Shown here one piece after another: positions 8,041 to 16,794 of a DNA stretch of 26,952 bases. The translations under genes and the position numbers were made by a program. The notes below the pieces were generated by a model. The model made no database searches, was not told the DNA's origin, and saw only the letters and a list, made by a program, of their open reading frames with translations. Origin of the DNA: SZUA-146 sp963922815 (lineage in GTDB: Bacteria > Pseudomonadota > Gammaproteobacteria > Steroidobacterales > SZUA-146); contig CAWUKD010000033.1 in assembly GCA_963922815.1 (NCBI GenBank), positions 1 through 26,952 on the forward strand, read 5' to 3'. The first letter of the stretch is position 1. The number at the start of each line of letters is the position of its first letter.

Positions 8041-8070
8041 TTGTTCATTGCATTAACGCCACATTTTATG
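8041..8070 (+). promoter_or_regulatory. Weak candidate promoter for infA
   Basis: In the 91-base aat-infA gap, TTGTTC (8041-8046) and TTTATG (8065-8070) are 18 bases apart, a poor but possible sigma-70 pair. The infA ribosome site GAGGA lies just before its ATG at 8114. The AT-rich character and the lack of a terminator after aat mean both read-through and independent transcription of infA are possible. Confidence 0.3.
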
Positions 8071-8113
8071 CACACTTCACGCAGTTTTTAAGCCACACGA
8101 GGACAGAAGTTTC

Positions 8114-8332
8114 ATGGCGAAAGAAGAAGCCATTCAGATGGAAGGCAAAGTGATCGAAACCTTGCCAAACACCATGTTTCGCGTTGAGCTGGAGCAGGGT
8201 CACGTTGTGACCGCGCACATTTCCGGCAAAATGCGTAAGCACTATATCCGTATTCTCACCGGTGATGCGGTGACCGTAGAGTTGACCCCTTACGACCTTA
8301 CCAAAGGCCGTATCGTCTATCGCGGGCGCTAA
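8114..8332 (+). CDS. infA: Translation initiation factor IF-1
   Basis: A 72-residue S1/OB-fold protein that binds the 30S A site during initiation. The whole sequence matches bacterial IF-1: MAKEEAIQMEGKVIETLPN, FRVELEQGHVVTAHISGKMRK, YIRILTGDAVTVELTPYDL and TKGRIVYRGR at the C-terminus. The size is exactly that of E. coli IF-1. A GAGGA ribosome site lies about ten bases before the ATG. It ends the plus-strand trxB-aat-infA run and is followed by a strong terminator hairpin facing clpA. No serine tRNA (serW in E. coli) is present downstream. Confidence 0.98.
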   Translation: MAKEEAIQMEGKVIETLPNTMFRVELEQGHVVTAHISGKMRKHYIRILTGDAVTVELTPYDLTKGRIVYRGR

Positions 8333-8410
8333 TACCATCGCGACAGCCCAGTGCCGTCGCCAGCCCCGGGCAGCAGCGCTGCCAGTATGAATTCCAAACA
8401 TTGAAAAGAC

Positions 8411-8436
8411 CCGAGCGCGAAAGCGCTCGGCGTTTT
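8411..8436. terminator. Intrinsic terminator between convergent infA and clpA, possibly bidirectional
   Basis: CCGAGCGC (8411-8418), a GAAA tetraloop, then GCGCTCGG (8423-8430) form a perfect 8-base GC-rich stem, followed by CGTTTT on the plus strand. On the minus strand the same stem is followed by GTCTTTTC. It lies between the 3' ends of infA and clpA and is likely to stop transcription from both sides. Confidence 0.85.
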
Positions 8437-8527
8437 GCTGTGGGCGAAGGCTTGCCCGACCTGCAGACAGACCCGAAGGCCACGGATTCATCCGAACGCG
8501 TGCGGGTCGACCTGCCCGGCTACCGCC

Positions 8528-10816
8528 TTAGTGAACCTCTGCGGGCGGCGGCGGTTCTGCCGGGAGTTCCCCTGGCATACAGATCAAAGAGATATCGTCA
8601 TCGACCACGGTCACGCGAACATGACCTCCGTCGGAAAGCTCACCGAACAGCAAGGACTCGGCCAATGGGCGCTTGATCTTTTCCTGAATCAGGCGCGCCA
8701 TAGGACGGGCTCCCATGGCACGATCGTATCCACGTGACGCTAACCAGGTACGTGCATCATCATCGAGCTCAATCGACACGTCCTTGTTGCCAAGCTGAGA
8801 CTCAAGCTCAACCAGCATTTTATCAACGACACGCTCAACGATCGGCTTCGACAGGGCCTGGAACTGAATGATCGAATCGAGTCGGTTCCTGAACTCTGGC
8901 GAAAACAGTTTCTTGATGGCCTCGCCACCGTCGGTCGCGTGATCCTGTTGCGTAAACCCGATTGACGAGCGACTCATTTCGGCCGCTCCGGCGTTCGTCG
9001 TCATCACGATAATGACATTTCGAAAATCGGCCTTGCGTCCGTTGTTGTCCGTCAGGGTTCCATGATCCATCACCTGCAGCAGCAGGTTAAACACTTCGGG
9101 GTGCGCTTTTTCGATTTCGTCCAGCAGCAGCACCGAATGCGGGTTTTTGTTCACCGCCTCGGTCAGCAAGCCACCCTGATCGTAGCCGACGTAGCCCGGA
9201 GGCGCGCCGATAAGACGCGACACGGTGTGACGTTCCATGTACTCAGACATATCAAAGCGGATGAGTTCGATACCCATCTGCATGGCCAGCTGCCGCGTTA
9301 CCTCGGTCTTGCCGACGCCAGTCGGACCTGCAAACAGGAACGATCCGACGGGTTTGTTTTCTTCACGCAGCCCGGAACGCGCCATTTTGATGGCCGAGGC
9401 CAGTGAATCGATGGCCGGATCCTGACCAAAAATAACCAGCTTGAGATCGCGATCCAGCGACTTGAGCGTATCGCGGTCGGTCGCAGAAACGGATTTCGGC
9501 GGAATTCGGGCCATACGTGCAACCACGTTTTCAATTTCAACCAGCGTCACGTGATCCCGCACTTCCCCTTCGGGTCGCAGTCGCACGTTGGCACCAGCCT
9601 CATCGATAACGTCGATCGCCTTGTCCGGTAACTTACGGTCGTTGAGATGCCTGTCCGCCAGCTCGGCCGCCGCCTGCAGCGCCTCATCGGTATAGGTAAC
9701 GCCATGGTGCTCTTCAAACCGCGAGCGCAGCCCCAGCAGGATCTGATAGGTCTCACCAATACTGGGTTCGTTCACTTCGATCTTCTGGAAGCGACGCGCC
9801 AGCGCATGGTCTTTTTCAAAAATCCCGCGGAATTCGGTATACGTTGTCGAACCGATACAGCGCAATTCACCGTTGGCCAGAACCGGCTTGATCAGATTCG
9901 AGGCATCCATTACGCCACCGGACGCGGCGCCCGCGCCTATGATCGTATGAATTTCATCGATGAATAAAACGGCGTTGTCTTTGGCTTTCAGCTCGCTGAG
10001 CACACCCTTGAGACGCTTTTCGAAATCGCCGCGGTACTTGGTGCCGGCAATCAGAGCGCCCATATCCAGTGCGTAGATCGTGCAATCGGCCAGAACGTCG
10101 GGCACTTCTCCAAGATGGATACGCCTCGCAAGCCCTTCAGCCAGGGCCGTCTTGCCCACGCCCGCGTCGCCAACGTAAAGCGGATTATTCTTGCGACGCC
10201 GGGATAAGATCTCAATGGTACGAGACACCTCAAGCTCTCGCCCAATCAGCGGGTCTATTTTTCCTTCCGCCGCGCGAGCGTTGAGATTGGTCGTAAACTG
10301 GTCGAGCGGGCTTTCTACTTCAACCGCTTCCGCCGCCTGCTCATTGCGCTGCTCGGTGCCGGCGTCATTCGTGCCTGGATCCGGCAACTTGGACAAGCCG
10401 TGCGAAATAAAATTAACCACGTCGAGTCGTACGATATCCTGCATGTTCAGCAGATAAGCGGCGTGACTTTGCTTTTCGCCAAAGATCGCAACCAGCACGT
10501 TGGTTGCTGACACTTTTTCCTTACCGCTGGACTGAACGTGAAACACAGCGCGTTGCAGAACCCGTTGAAAACCGAGAGTCGGCTGCACGTCCTGCGGCTC
10601 TTCGGACTCAACGCGAGGGGTTGTTTCATTGATGAAGTCGGTCAGGTCTCGCCGCAGTTTTTCAATGTCGCCGCCGCACGCGCGCAACACTTCGGCGACC
10701 TGCGGCACGTCGATGAGTGCGAGCAACAAATGCTCTACAGTCATAAACTCGTGCTGCTTGTCGCGCGCCGCGTTAAACGCCTCGTTGAGGCAAAATTCAA
10801 GTTCACTACTTAACAT
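8528..10816 (-). CDS. clpA: ATP-dependent Clp protease ATP-binding subunit ClpA
   Basis: A 762-residue (E. coli 758) Hsp100 unfoldase that feeds substrates to ClpP. It begins MLSSELEFCLNEAF with the double Clp-N domain that binds ClpS. AAA module 1 has Walker A GDAGVGKTALAEG and Walker B AVLFIDEIHTIIGAG; module 2 has GPTGVGKTEVTRQ and VLLLDEIEKAHPEVFN. The ClpP-docking loop is present as RSSIGFTQQD, in the IGF/IGL class. The frame is open to 11005, but those 63 codons overlap clpS in another frame and read as noise; the ATG at 10816 lies one base after the clpS stop and gives the family N-terminus. Translational coupling to clpS is likely. Confidence 0.97.
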   Translation of the reverse strand: MLSSELEFCLNEAFNAARDKQHEFMTVEHLLLALIDVPQVAEVLRACGGDIEKLRRDLTDFINETTPRVESEEPQDVQPTLGFQRVLQRAVFHVQSSGKEKVSATNVLVAIFGEKQSHAAYLLNMQDIVRLDVVNFISHGLSKLPDPGTNDAGTEQRNEQAAEAVEVESPLDQFTTNLNARAAEGKIDPLIGRELEVSRTIEILSRRRKNNPLYVGDAGVGKTALAEGLARRIHLGEVPDVLADCTIYALDMGALIAGTKYRGDFEKRLKGVLSELKAKDNAVLFIDEIHTIIGAGAASGGVMDASNLIKPVLANGELRCIGSTTYTEFRGIFEKDHALARRFQKIEVNEPSIGETYQILLGLRSRFEEHHGVTYTDEALQAAAELADRHLNDRKLPDKAIDVIDEAGANVRLRPEGEVRDHVTLVEIENVVARMARIPPKSVSATDRDTLKSLDRDLKLVIFGQDPAIDSLASAIKMARSGLREENKPVGSFLFAGPTGVGKTEVTRQLAMQMGIELIRFDMSEYMERHTVSRLIGAPPGYVGYDQGGLLTEAVNKNPHSVLLLDEIEKAHPEVFNLLLQVMDHGTLTDNNGRKADFRNVIIVMTTNAGAAEMSRSSIGFTQQDHATDGGEAIKKLFSPEFRNRLDSIIQFQALSKPIVERVVDKMLVELESQLGNKDVSIELDDDARTWLASRGYDRAMGARPMARLIQEKIKRPLAESLLFGELSDGGHVRVTVVDDDISLICMPGELPAEPPPPAEVH

Positions 10817-10817
10817 G

Positions 10818-11135
10818 TCAGTCTTCTTCCATAGTGCAGAGCAACGGATGCTCGTGCTGTCTCGAAAAACTATTAACCTGAGCCACTTTGGTTTCGGCGA
10901 TCTCGTACGTGAACACACCGCAAACGCCTTCGCCCTTGGTGTGCACTTCGAGCATGACCCTCGTCGCCTGCTGACGATCCATCGAAAAGATCTTCTGCAA
11001 CACATCGACTACAAATTCCATCGGCGTGTAGTCGTCGTTCAACAGCATGACCCGATAGAGCGATGGCTCTTCCAGCTTCGGTTTATCTGCCTCAACAACC
11101 AGACCATAATCCGGTTGGTTACTCTCACCCGTCAT
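10818..11135 (-). CDS. clpS: ClpS, N-degron adaptor of ClpAP
   Basis: A 105-residue adaptor that binds N-terminal Leu, Phe, Trp or Tyr residues and hands the protein to ClpA. The key family elements are present: a flexible acidic N-terminus, YRVMLLNDDYTPMEFVVDVL with the NDD and Met of the N-degron pocket, and VMLEVHTKGEGVCGVFTYEIAETK with the pocket histidine. The protein ends in HPLLCTMEED. It is directly upstream of clpA (stop TGA, C, then ATG). In Pseudomonas and E. coli the divergent neighbour is cspD; here the gene on its 5' side is a same-strand adenylate cyclase instead. Confidence 0.97.
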   Translation of the reverse strand: MTGESNQPDYGLVVEADKPKLEEPSLYRVMLLNDDYTPMEFVVDVLQKIFSMDRQQATRVMLEVHTKGEGVCGVFTYEIAETKVAQVNSFSRQHEHPLLCTMEED

Positions 11136-11341
11136 TCGTTCGCAACCTGTGTTTCAAATCAACAAAGCGACGCGACCTGTAAATTCAGACCCGCACCGGC
11201 GCATTTTGCTCCCGAATTTCAATGAATTTGACAAAATCCATTAAAATGCGGTGCAGCAACACGTTACCCGTTTGTGGGGGCGATGTCAGTACTTTACAAG
11301 CCTGGCCGATCGCCCGCTATTAAACGGATCACACTGCGGAA

Positions 11342-13561
11342 TTATTTTTCATTGTGTGTGAAGACACCGTCCCAGCCCTCCGGCGGCGGTTCCGATCGGA
11401 AGTGGGTAATTCTGTCGAGATAAATACGGTATACCCGCTCGTCCGGAAATGACTGTTGCAGCTGGAAAAATGCGCTTTCCGCACTATCCCAGTTCTGGGC
11501 GCGATAAGCGCGCAAGGCGTTCTTGTGGAGGTTCAGGCGCATTTTTTGCCGGCTGGTCAGGTCATCCTGCGCTGCCAGAGGCATGAATATGGCCACGCTC
11601 TCATCCTTGCCTTTTACCCGAACGCGGTCCAGCTCGAGAAACTGGATGTGGGGCACCGCATTGGCCGTATGCTCCGAAACGGCAATGCCCACCCCGTAGT
11701 GCTTGGTCAGGCCCTCAAGGCGGGCAGACAGGTTTACGGCGTCTCCCATCACGGTATAGGCCTTGCGAAACTGCGAACCCATATCGCCTACCCGCATTTC
11801 ACCGGAATTTATACCGACCCCGATTGAAATAGTGGGCCAGCCACGAGCGGCAAATACCTCTTTAAGTTCTTCCAGGGCGTCCTGCATTTTCAATGCCGTC
11901 TCTACCGCGTTTTCAGCATGGCGCTCGTCGTCCAGGGGCGCGCCCCAAAAGGCCATGATGGCGTCGCCCATGTACTTGTCAATCGTGCCCCGATTAGCGT
12001 GGATTACCTGGGTCATCGGCGTCAGATATTCGTTCATCAGCCGGCTCAGTTCACGAGGCGCCAGGCCCTCCGCTATGCCGGTAAAGCCGCGAACATCGGT
12101 AAACATGACGGTCATGACCTTGCTGGCGCTCTCCATGCTGAACGCACCGGGGTTACGCCCCATCTCCTCCACCAGCTCAGGAGGAATGTACTCGCCGAAC
12201 CGGGCCGAGAGCTGACGCCGGCCACGCGACTCGCCAAAGTAGCTCAGAATCATGTGCACCAGGTACAGCAGGAATAGCAGGCTGAAACTGGACGCCAGTG
12301 GAACCACCAGATTGGCTTTTGACCACAGCTGCAGATTCGCGGCGAACGTCAAAGTGGCAATCAGGACCATGGAGAGCGTGGCCGGAACCAGAGCCAGTCG
12401 ATTCATGATCAGCGTGCCAAGCACCGTCAGAAGCACCAGCGTTACGACTTCGACGCCCTGTACGTACCGCGGACTGTGCTTGATCCGGCCATCCAGAATG
12501 CCCGAGATCACGCTCGCCTGAACCTGCACGCCGCTGTAGTTCTCTGACACCGGGGTCACCCGCATGTCGCGCAGCCCGATCGCACTGGTTCCCACCAGCA
12601 CAATGGCGCCCTCAAAGATGTAGGGTGGTGCTTCCCGGGTGAATACGTCCGTTGCTGATACCACCGGAAAACTGTTCTCATCGTCCCGGTATGGCACCAG
12701 GACGGTCGCACTTTCGTCGACCGGAATCACTTTGGAACCCAGCGTCAGCCACTCGAGATCCAGCCCGTCACGGGCGCCGTCGTCCCCCGAAAAGAACACC
12801 AGGTCAAGCTCCATGGAATCCAGCGCCAGACCGGTCACGGCCAGCGCCAGAGACGGATACCAGTCTCCGTTCCAGGACTGCAACAATGACGCCCGTCGAA
12901 AGGAACCGTCAAAATCGAGACTTTGATTATTGATGAAACCGGACGCGGCCGCCGATTCAACGAACATGGGCAAACTGGCGGTGTAGCTGAGACCAGCGTG
13001 CAGCTGTATAGCGCTGTCGTGCTGCTCCCGGGTTAGAATGGGATCGCCAAGCATATTGGTGGGTTCGACGCTTTCATCACTGTTAAACGAAAACCCCACC
13101 ACCGTTTTGCGATTTTTAAGGCTTTCGGCAAACTGCCGGTCAAAATCAAACTGGTCCCTGAATTGTTCCAGCCGCTCGGCAAACAGCGGATCGTCGGCCA
13201 GCTCATTGGCCGCCAGTGCGTCCAGGATGGGAAGCGTGCTGCGACCGTCGGTTTCCGGAAAAATGGCGTCAAAGCCCAGAACGTCAATGTTGTACTCGTC
13301 AAACAACAGATCGACGAACTGGGCGAGTTTGTCGCGGCCCCACGGCCACTGTCCCTGTTCCTGCATGGTGCGCTCGTCGATATCAACGATCACAATCCGG
13401 TCATCGCGGGAGTTGGGCAGGGTCATAATCAGCCGCGCATCGTATGACGCCGCCTCAAGGCGCTCGAGAACCACAGAATGACGCACGCCAGTGGCGTGCA
13501 GATAAAAGGGAACAAATATCACCAAGGAGGTGACAAACCGTAGTAGCAGGCGAAGACTCAC
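11342..13561 (-). CDS. CHASE2-domain transmembrane adenylate cyclase (class III)
   Basis: A 739-residue membrane sensor that should make cAMP. One N-terminal membrane helix (about residues 4-22) is followed by a periplasmic CHASE2 domain (about 30-360; DDRIVIVDIDERTMQEQGQWPWGRD, LGFDAIFPE, FEGAIVLVGTSAIGLRDMRVTP), then three membrane helices (about 366-440) and a class III catalytic domain. Metal-binding Asp489 (MFTDVRGFT) and Asp533 (YMGDAIMAFWGAP) are present, as are the transition-state residues Asn610 and Arg614 (VNLSARLE). Lys529 and Thr603 fit the Lys/Thr adenine-selecting pair, favouring ATP over GTP. The last ~70 residues form a helical, TPR-like tail. The start is GTG. It is divergent from gspC; its signal is unknown. 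Confidence 0.93.
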   Translation of the reverse strand: MSLRLLLRFVTSLVIFVPFYLHATGVRHSVVLERLEAASYDARLIMTLPNSRDDRIVIVDIDERTMQEQGQWPWGRDKLAQFVDLLFDEYNIDVLGFDAIFPETDGRSTLPILDALAANELADDPLFAERLEQFRDQFDFDRQFAESLKNRKTVVGFSFNSDESVEPTNMLGDPILTREQHDSAIQLHAGLSYTASLPMFVESAAASGFINNQSLDFDGSFRRASLLQSWNGDWYPSLALAVTGLALDSMELDLVFFSGDDGARDGLDLEWLTLGSKVIPVDESATVLVPYRDDENSFPVVSATDVFTREAPPYIFEGAIVLVGTSAIGLRDMRVTPVSENYSGVQVQASVISGILDGRIKHSPRYVQGVEVVTLVLLTVLGTLIMNRLALVPATLSMVLIATLTFAANLQLWSKANLVVPLASSFSLLFLLYLVHMILSYFGESRGRRQLSARFGEYIPPELVEEMGRNPGAFSMESASKVMTVMFTDVRGFTGIAEGLAPRELSRLMNEYLTPMTQVIHANRGTIDKYMGDAIMAFWGAPLDDERHAENAVETALKMQDALEELKEVFAARGWPTISIGVGINSGEMRVGDMGSQFRKAYTVMGDAVNLSARLEGLTKHYGVGIAVSEHTANAVPHIQFLELDRVRVKGKDESVAIFMPLAAQDDLTSRQKMRLNLHKNALRAYRAQNWDSAESAFFQLQQSFPDERVYRIYLDRITHFRSEPPPEGWDGVFTHNEK

Positions 13562-13601
13562 ACAATAGTCCCGAAAAACGTACCTTAACTGATTGATTTC
13601 G

Positions 13602-13677
13602 GTTAAAGTTTAACGTAGAACAAGGTGCTCAATGTGTGCGGTGGCGCACAAAAACCTACAGGTAACCTTGTGGTTAC
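13602..13677. promoter_or_regulatory. Palindrome cluster between cyclase and gspC, including a CRP-like site
   Basis: Three perfect inverted repeats occupy the 192-base divergent region: GTTAAA-G-TTTAAC (13602-13614); TGTGCG-GTGG-CGCACA (13635-13650); and GTAACC-TTGT-GGTTAC (13662-13677). The second has the CRP layout TGTGN-N6-NCACA, with C/G replacing the consensus A/T at the fifth positions. A looser TGTG-AGCCA-CACA follows at 13678-13690. Operators for two divergent promoters are a reasonable reading; which protein binds is not known. Confidence 0.45.
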
Positions 13678-13697
13678 TGTGAGCCACACATTAGTAT
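13668..13697 (+). promoter_or_regulatory. Candidate sigma-70 promoter for gspC-F
   Basis: TTGTGG (13668-13673) and TAGTAT (13692-13697) are 18 bases apart, with the -10 about 56 bases before the gspC ATG. The -35 lies inside the GTAACC/GGTTAC palindrome and the spacer holds the TGTG-N5-CACA element, so a bound regulator would affect this promoter. Only AGAGAG is available as a ribosome site for gspC. Confidence 0.4.
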
Positions 13698-13753
13698 ACA
13701 AACCCTTCCGCGCCATTCGCCAAGAAGACAGCTAAGAGAGCCCACACAATTCT

Positions 13754-14680
13754 ATGGAATTAAGTAATAAACTCAGCGCGTTATCGATTAATTCGGGAAC
13801 GCCCAAACAGATGCTTCAAAGGTACGGGCCCACCGTACTGACAGCACTGCTGGTGATCTGGTGCGCGTCAAAACTGGCCTCAATCACGTGGCTGATCCTG
13901 GATAAACCCGCCTACGACATCAGTACGGCGGCCAATGTGACCACGGCAGCTCCCGCCCCGGCAGACAATAACGCGGTGGGCGGTCAGGTAACACTAATAC
14001 GCGATGCCAACCTGTTTGGCGCCTATGTGCCCCCTCCCGAGGGTGCCGTCATCGTAGATCAGGGTCCGGACGTTGAGGAAACCCAGCTCAGGGACCTGAC
14101 CCTCAAGGGCACCGTGGCGTCGACCACCGACGACAATGGCCTGGCCATTGTCGAGCGCAGCGGCGAGGAAAACGTCTATCTGGTCGGCGACGACATTGCC
14201 CCGGGCGTTCAGCTGAGCCGGGTCTTTGCGACAGAAATTCATATCCGACGAAACGGCGTAACCGAAAAGCTGTTGCTGCCAAAGCTGTCCGAGAGCCCGT
14301 CGACCCCCGCTCGCAGCCGCTCCAATACGCGAGTTAACCAGCGCGCCCCTGCCCGCCAGGTAGCCGCCTCTCAGCCGTCTGGCAACGTCCCGACCAAGCT
14401 GGGTGACCTGATGCGCCCTCAGCCGGTATTTCAGGACGGCAAGATGCAGGGCTACCGCGTGTACCCCGGTCGCAAACGCGAACAATTCAAGGCCCTTGGG
14501 CTGAAACCCGGTGATCTTGTCACCGAAGTAAACGGCACGCTGCTGGAAGACCCGTCAAAAGGGCTGGAGATTTTCAGAACCCTTAGCGAGAACTCGCAGG
14601 TATCGGTGACCGTCCAGCGAAATGGTGCACAAACGTCACTGGTGTTAGATACTAGCCAGTTAAATTTAGGCAACCAATAG
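13754..14680 (+). CDS. gspC: Type II secretion system protein GspC
   Basis: A 308-residue inner-membrane component linking the inner-membrane platform to the GspD secretin. It has a short cytoplasmic N-terminus, one membrane helix (about residues 27-49), a periplasmic HR domain containing the hallmark ANLFGAYVPP and LTLKGTVASTTDDNGLAIVE (about 75-175), a Pro/Ser/Arg-rich linker, and a C-terminal PDZ domain (about 220-305) with YRVYPGRKREQFKALGLKPGDLVTEVNG. Length is typical. It opens the gspC-D-E-F run; gspD begins 79 bases later. The upstream region is shared with the divergent cyclase gene. Confidence 0.93.
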   Translation: MELSNKLSALSINSGTPKQMLQRYGPTVLTALLVIWCASKLASITWLILDKPAYDISTAANVTTAAPAPADNNAVGGQVTLIRDANLFGAYVPPPEGAVIVDQGPDVEETQLRDLTLKGTVASTTDDNGLAIVERSGEENVYLVGDDIAPGVQLSRVFATEIHIRRNGVTEKLLLPKLSESPSTPARSRSNTRVNQRAPARQVAASQPSGNVPTKLGDLMRPQPVFQDGKMQGYRVYPGRKREQFKALGLKPGDLVTEVNGTLLEDPSKGLEIFRTLSENSQVSVTVQRNGAQTSLVLDTSQLNLGNQ

Positions 14681-14759
14681 TCTTACAACCTGTCGTAACC
14701 TGAGCCAGGCGCGAGCTGTTCGCGTGGAAGCACAAATACAACAAAAGAGAACATCGTTT

Positions 14760-16790
14760 ATGAGCGCAAACTGTTTTTCCACCTTCGCGATGCGCATGGC
14801 AACCGTTTTGATTGTCTGCTCCGCCGTTGTCGTTATGCCCGCGGCCTCTGCTCAGAACGAGACCGTCATTGAACAGCAGATGATCACACCGAACTACAAA
14901 GATGTGGACATCCGCCAGATTGTTGAAACCGTGAGCGAACTCACTGGCCGTAACTTTCTTCTGGACGCCAGGGTGAAAGGAAACGTCACCATGATTTCGG
15001 AAACGCCCATGACCATGGATGCGTTTTACGAAACCTTTTTATCCATTCTGCAGGTGTACGGATTCGTCGCCATCCCGTCAGGTAATACGATTAAAGTGAT
15101 CCCGGACACGAACGTTCGTAACGTATCCGGCTCCGACCCGCTGCGTACCAGCGGTCGCGCGTCCGGCGATGAGATCGTCACTGAAGTTATCCAGGTAAAC
15201 AACGTGGGCGCCGCTCAGCTCGTCCCCAGTCTGCGCCCGCTGGTGCCGCAGTACGGCCACCTCGCGGCACACCCGGCCTCTAACATGCTGATCATTTCCG
15301 ATCGCGCGGCTAACGTAAAACGACTGAAAAACATTATTCGTCGCATTGACCAAAGTGGCGACGAAGACATTGAAGTCATTCCTCTCGAGCACGCATCAGC
15401 CGGCGAAATGGTCCGCATCCTGACCACCATGAGTCAGGCCAGCGCCCGCGGTGCTGACGCAGCAACGTCCACTCCTGTAGTGCTGACCGCCGACGAGCGC
15501 ACCAACAGCGTTCTGGTCAGCGGCGACAAAACCGCCCGCCTGCGCTATCGCACACTGATTGCTCATCTGGATACACCGCTGGAACAAGGCGGCAATACAC
15601 AGGTCATTTATTTGCGCTACGCCAACGCCGAGGAGCTCGCCACCAAGCTGACCGAACAGGCACGCGGGGGCACTACGGGGACTCAGGGAACGGCACAGGC
15701 CGCACCTCAGAACAACATCACTATCTGGGCGGACCCTGGTACCAACGCACTGGTTATTACGGCTCCGCCAAAAATCATGCGTTCATTACGTTCGGTCATC
15801 GACCGCATCGACATCCGACGAGCGCAGGTGCACGTTGAAGCCGTACTGGTTGAAGTTACGGCCGACAAGTCGGCTGAACTGGGCGTGACCTGGGCGCTCG
15901 ACGGTACGAACGACGTGGCCGGCGCCGGGCTCACAAATTTTCCAAACTCAACGTCCAGCGTGTTGAGTATCGGTGGCGCGCTTGCCACGGGCGGCGGTGA
16001 AGTAACGTCAATTCCGTCACTAGGTAACGGGCTCACGTTTGGCATTGGGCGCATTTCGGAAAACGGCACGAGCATCGCAGCCATCGCAAACTTCTTTGCA
16101 GGTGATGGCACCACCAACATTCTGTCCACACCGTCGATCACGACGATGGACAACGAAGAAGCCGAGATCACCGTGGGCCAGGAAGTACCTTTCCTGACCG
16201 GCAGCTTCTCCAACACAGGTGGTGGTAACACCGGAGCGGTTAATCCGTTCCAGACCATTCAACGACGCGACGTGGGTATTCTGCTGAAAATAACGCCGCA
16301 AATTAATGAAGGTGACGCCATCATTCTGGATCTTGAGCTGGAAGCATCCAGCCTGAGTCAGGGCGCGGAAAGCAGCGTCGACCTGGTCACTAACCAGCGT
16401 AATATCAAACAAAAGGTCGTGGTTGAAGACGGCGGTATAATTGTTCTTGGCGGACTGATCGATGACACGCTGCTCGAGAACGATCAGCGCGTGCCGGTAC
16501 TGTCGTCTATACCCATCGTGGGCAATCTGTTCCGTTCACGCCGAACCACGAAAGTGAAACGTAATCTGATGGTCTTTATTCGGCCCAAGATTCTGCGGGA
16601 CGGCGTTCAGGCCGGCCTGCAAACCGACGCCAAGTACAACTACATTCGCGATCTGCAAATTGGCCAAAAAGGCGACGTGAGCCTGATGCCCAGCGCCGCA
16701 CGGCCATCGCTGCCTCCACTGGAGGACGCGTTCACGAACGGCCTGCAGGTACCTCCTGTGATTGTGGTACCACCGGCAGAAGGGCAATAG
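14760..16790 (+). CDS. gspD: Type II secretion system secretin GspD
   Basis: A 676-residue outer-membrane secretin. A Sec signal peptide of about 31 residues ends ASA-QN. The N0 domain follows (MITPNYKDVDIRQIVETVSELTGRNFLLD), then N1-N3 repeats (VIQVNNVGAAQLVPSLRPL; VIPLEHASAGEMVRILTTM; VIYLRYANAEELATKLTEQ). The secretin core runs from about residue 356 (VHVEAVLVEVTADKSAELGV) to the C-terminal VPVLSSIPIVGNLFRSRR. A GTG at 14724 would add 12 residues, but the ATG at 14760 places the signal peptide normally and has AAAGAGAAC upstream. The C-terminal tail is Pro-rich; no GspS-pilotin-type tail is obvious. gspE starts four bases after the stop. Confidence 0.96.
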   Translation: MSANCFSTFAMRMATVLIVCSAVVVMPAASAQNETVIEQQMITPNYKDVDIRQIVETVSELTGRNFLLDARVKGNVTMISETPMTMDAFYETFLSILQVYGFVAIPSGNTIKVIPDTNVRNVSGSDPLRTSGRASGDEIVTEVIQVNNVGAAQLVPSLRPLVPQYGHLAAHPASNMLIISDRAANVKRLKNIIRRIDQSGDEDIEVIPLEHASAGEMVRILTTMSQASARGADAATSTPVVLTADERTNSVLVSGDKTARLRYRTLIAHLDTPLEQGGNTQVIYLRYANAEELATKLTEQARGGTTGTQGTAQAAPQNNITIWADPGTNALVITAPPKIMRSLRSVIDRIDIRRAQVHVEAVLVEVTADKSAELGVTWALDGTNDVAGAGLTNFPNSTSSVLSIGGALATGGGEVTSIPSLGNGLTFGIGRISENGTSIAAIANFFAGDGTTNILSTPSITTMDNEEAEITVGQEVPFLTGSFSNTGGGNTGAVNPFQTIQRRDVGILLKITPQINEGDAIILDLELEASSLSQGAESSVDLVTNQRNIKQKVVVEDGGIIVLGGLIDDTLLENDQRVPVLSSIPIVGNLFRSRRTTKVKRNLMVFIRPKILRDGVQAGLQTDAKYNYIRDLQIGQKGDVSLMPSAARPSLPPLEDAFTNGLQVPPVIVVPPAEGQ

Positions 16791-16794
16791 GTCG

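Noticed and set aside
8333..8527. A serine tRNA gene after infA, as in E. coli
   Set aside because: No acceptor stem or T-loop GTTCGA sequence could be found; the only structure is the terminator hairpin.
10817..11005. N-terminal extension of clpA to 11005
   Set aside because: The extra 63 residues are clpS read in another frame; MLSSELEFCLNEAF at 10816 is the family start.
11143..11250. cspD or another small gene upstream of clpS
   Set aside because: No cold-shock signature on either strand; short frames of fewer than 30 codons only.
11285..11428. Small plus-strand frame (ATG with GGGGG upstream, about 46 codons)
   Set aside because: It overlaps the 3' end of the cyclase gene antisense, lacks any motif and stops soon after; likely chance.
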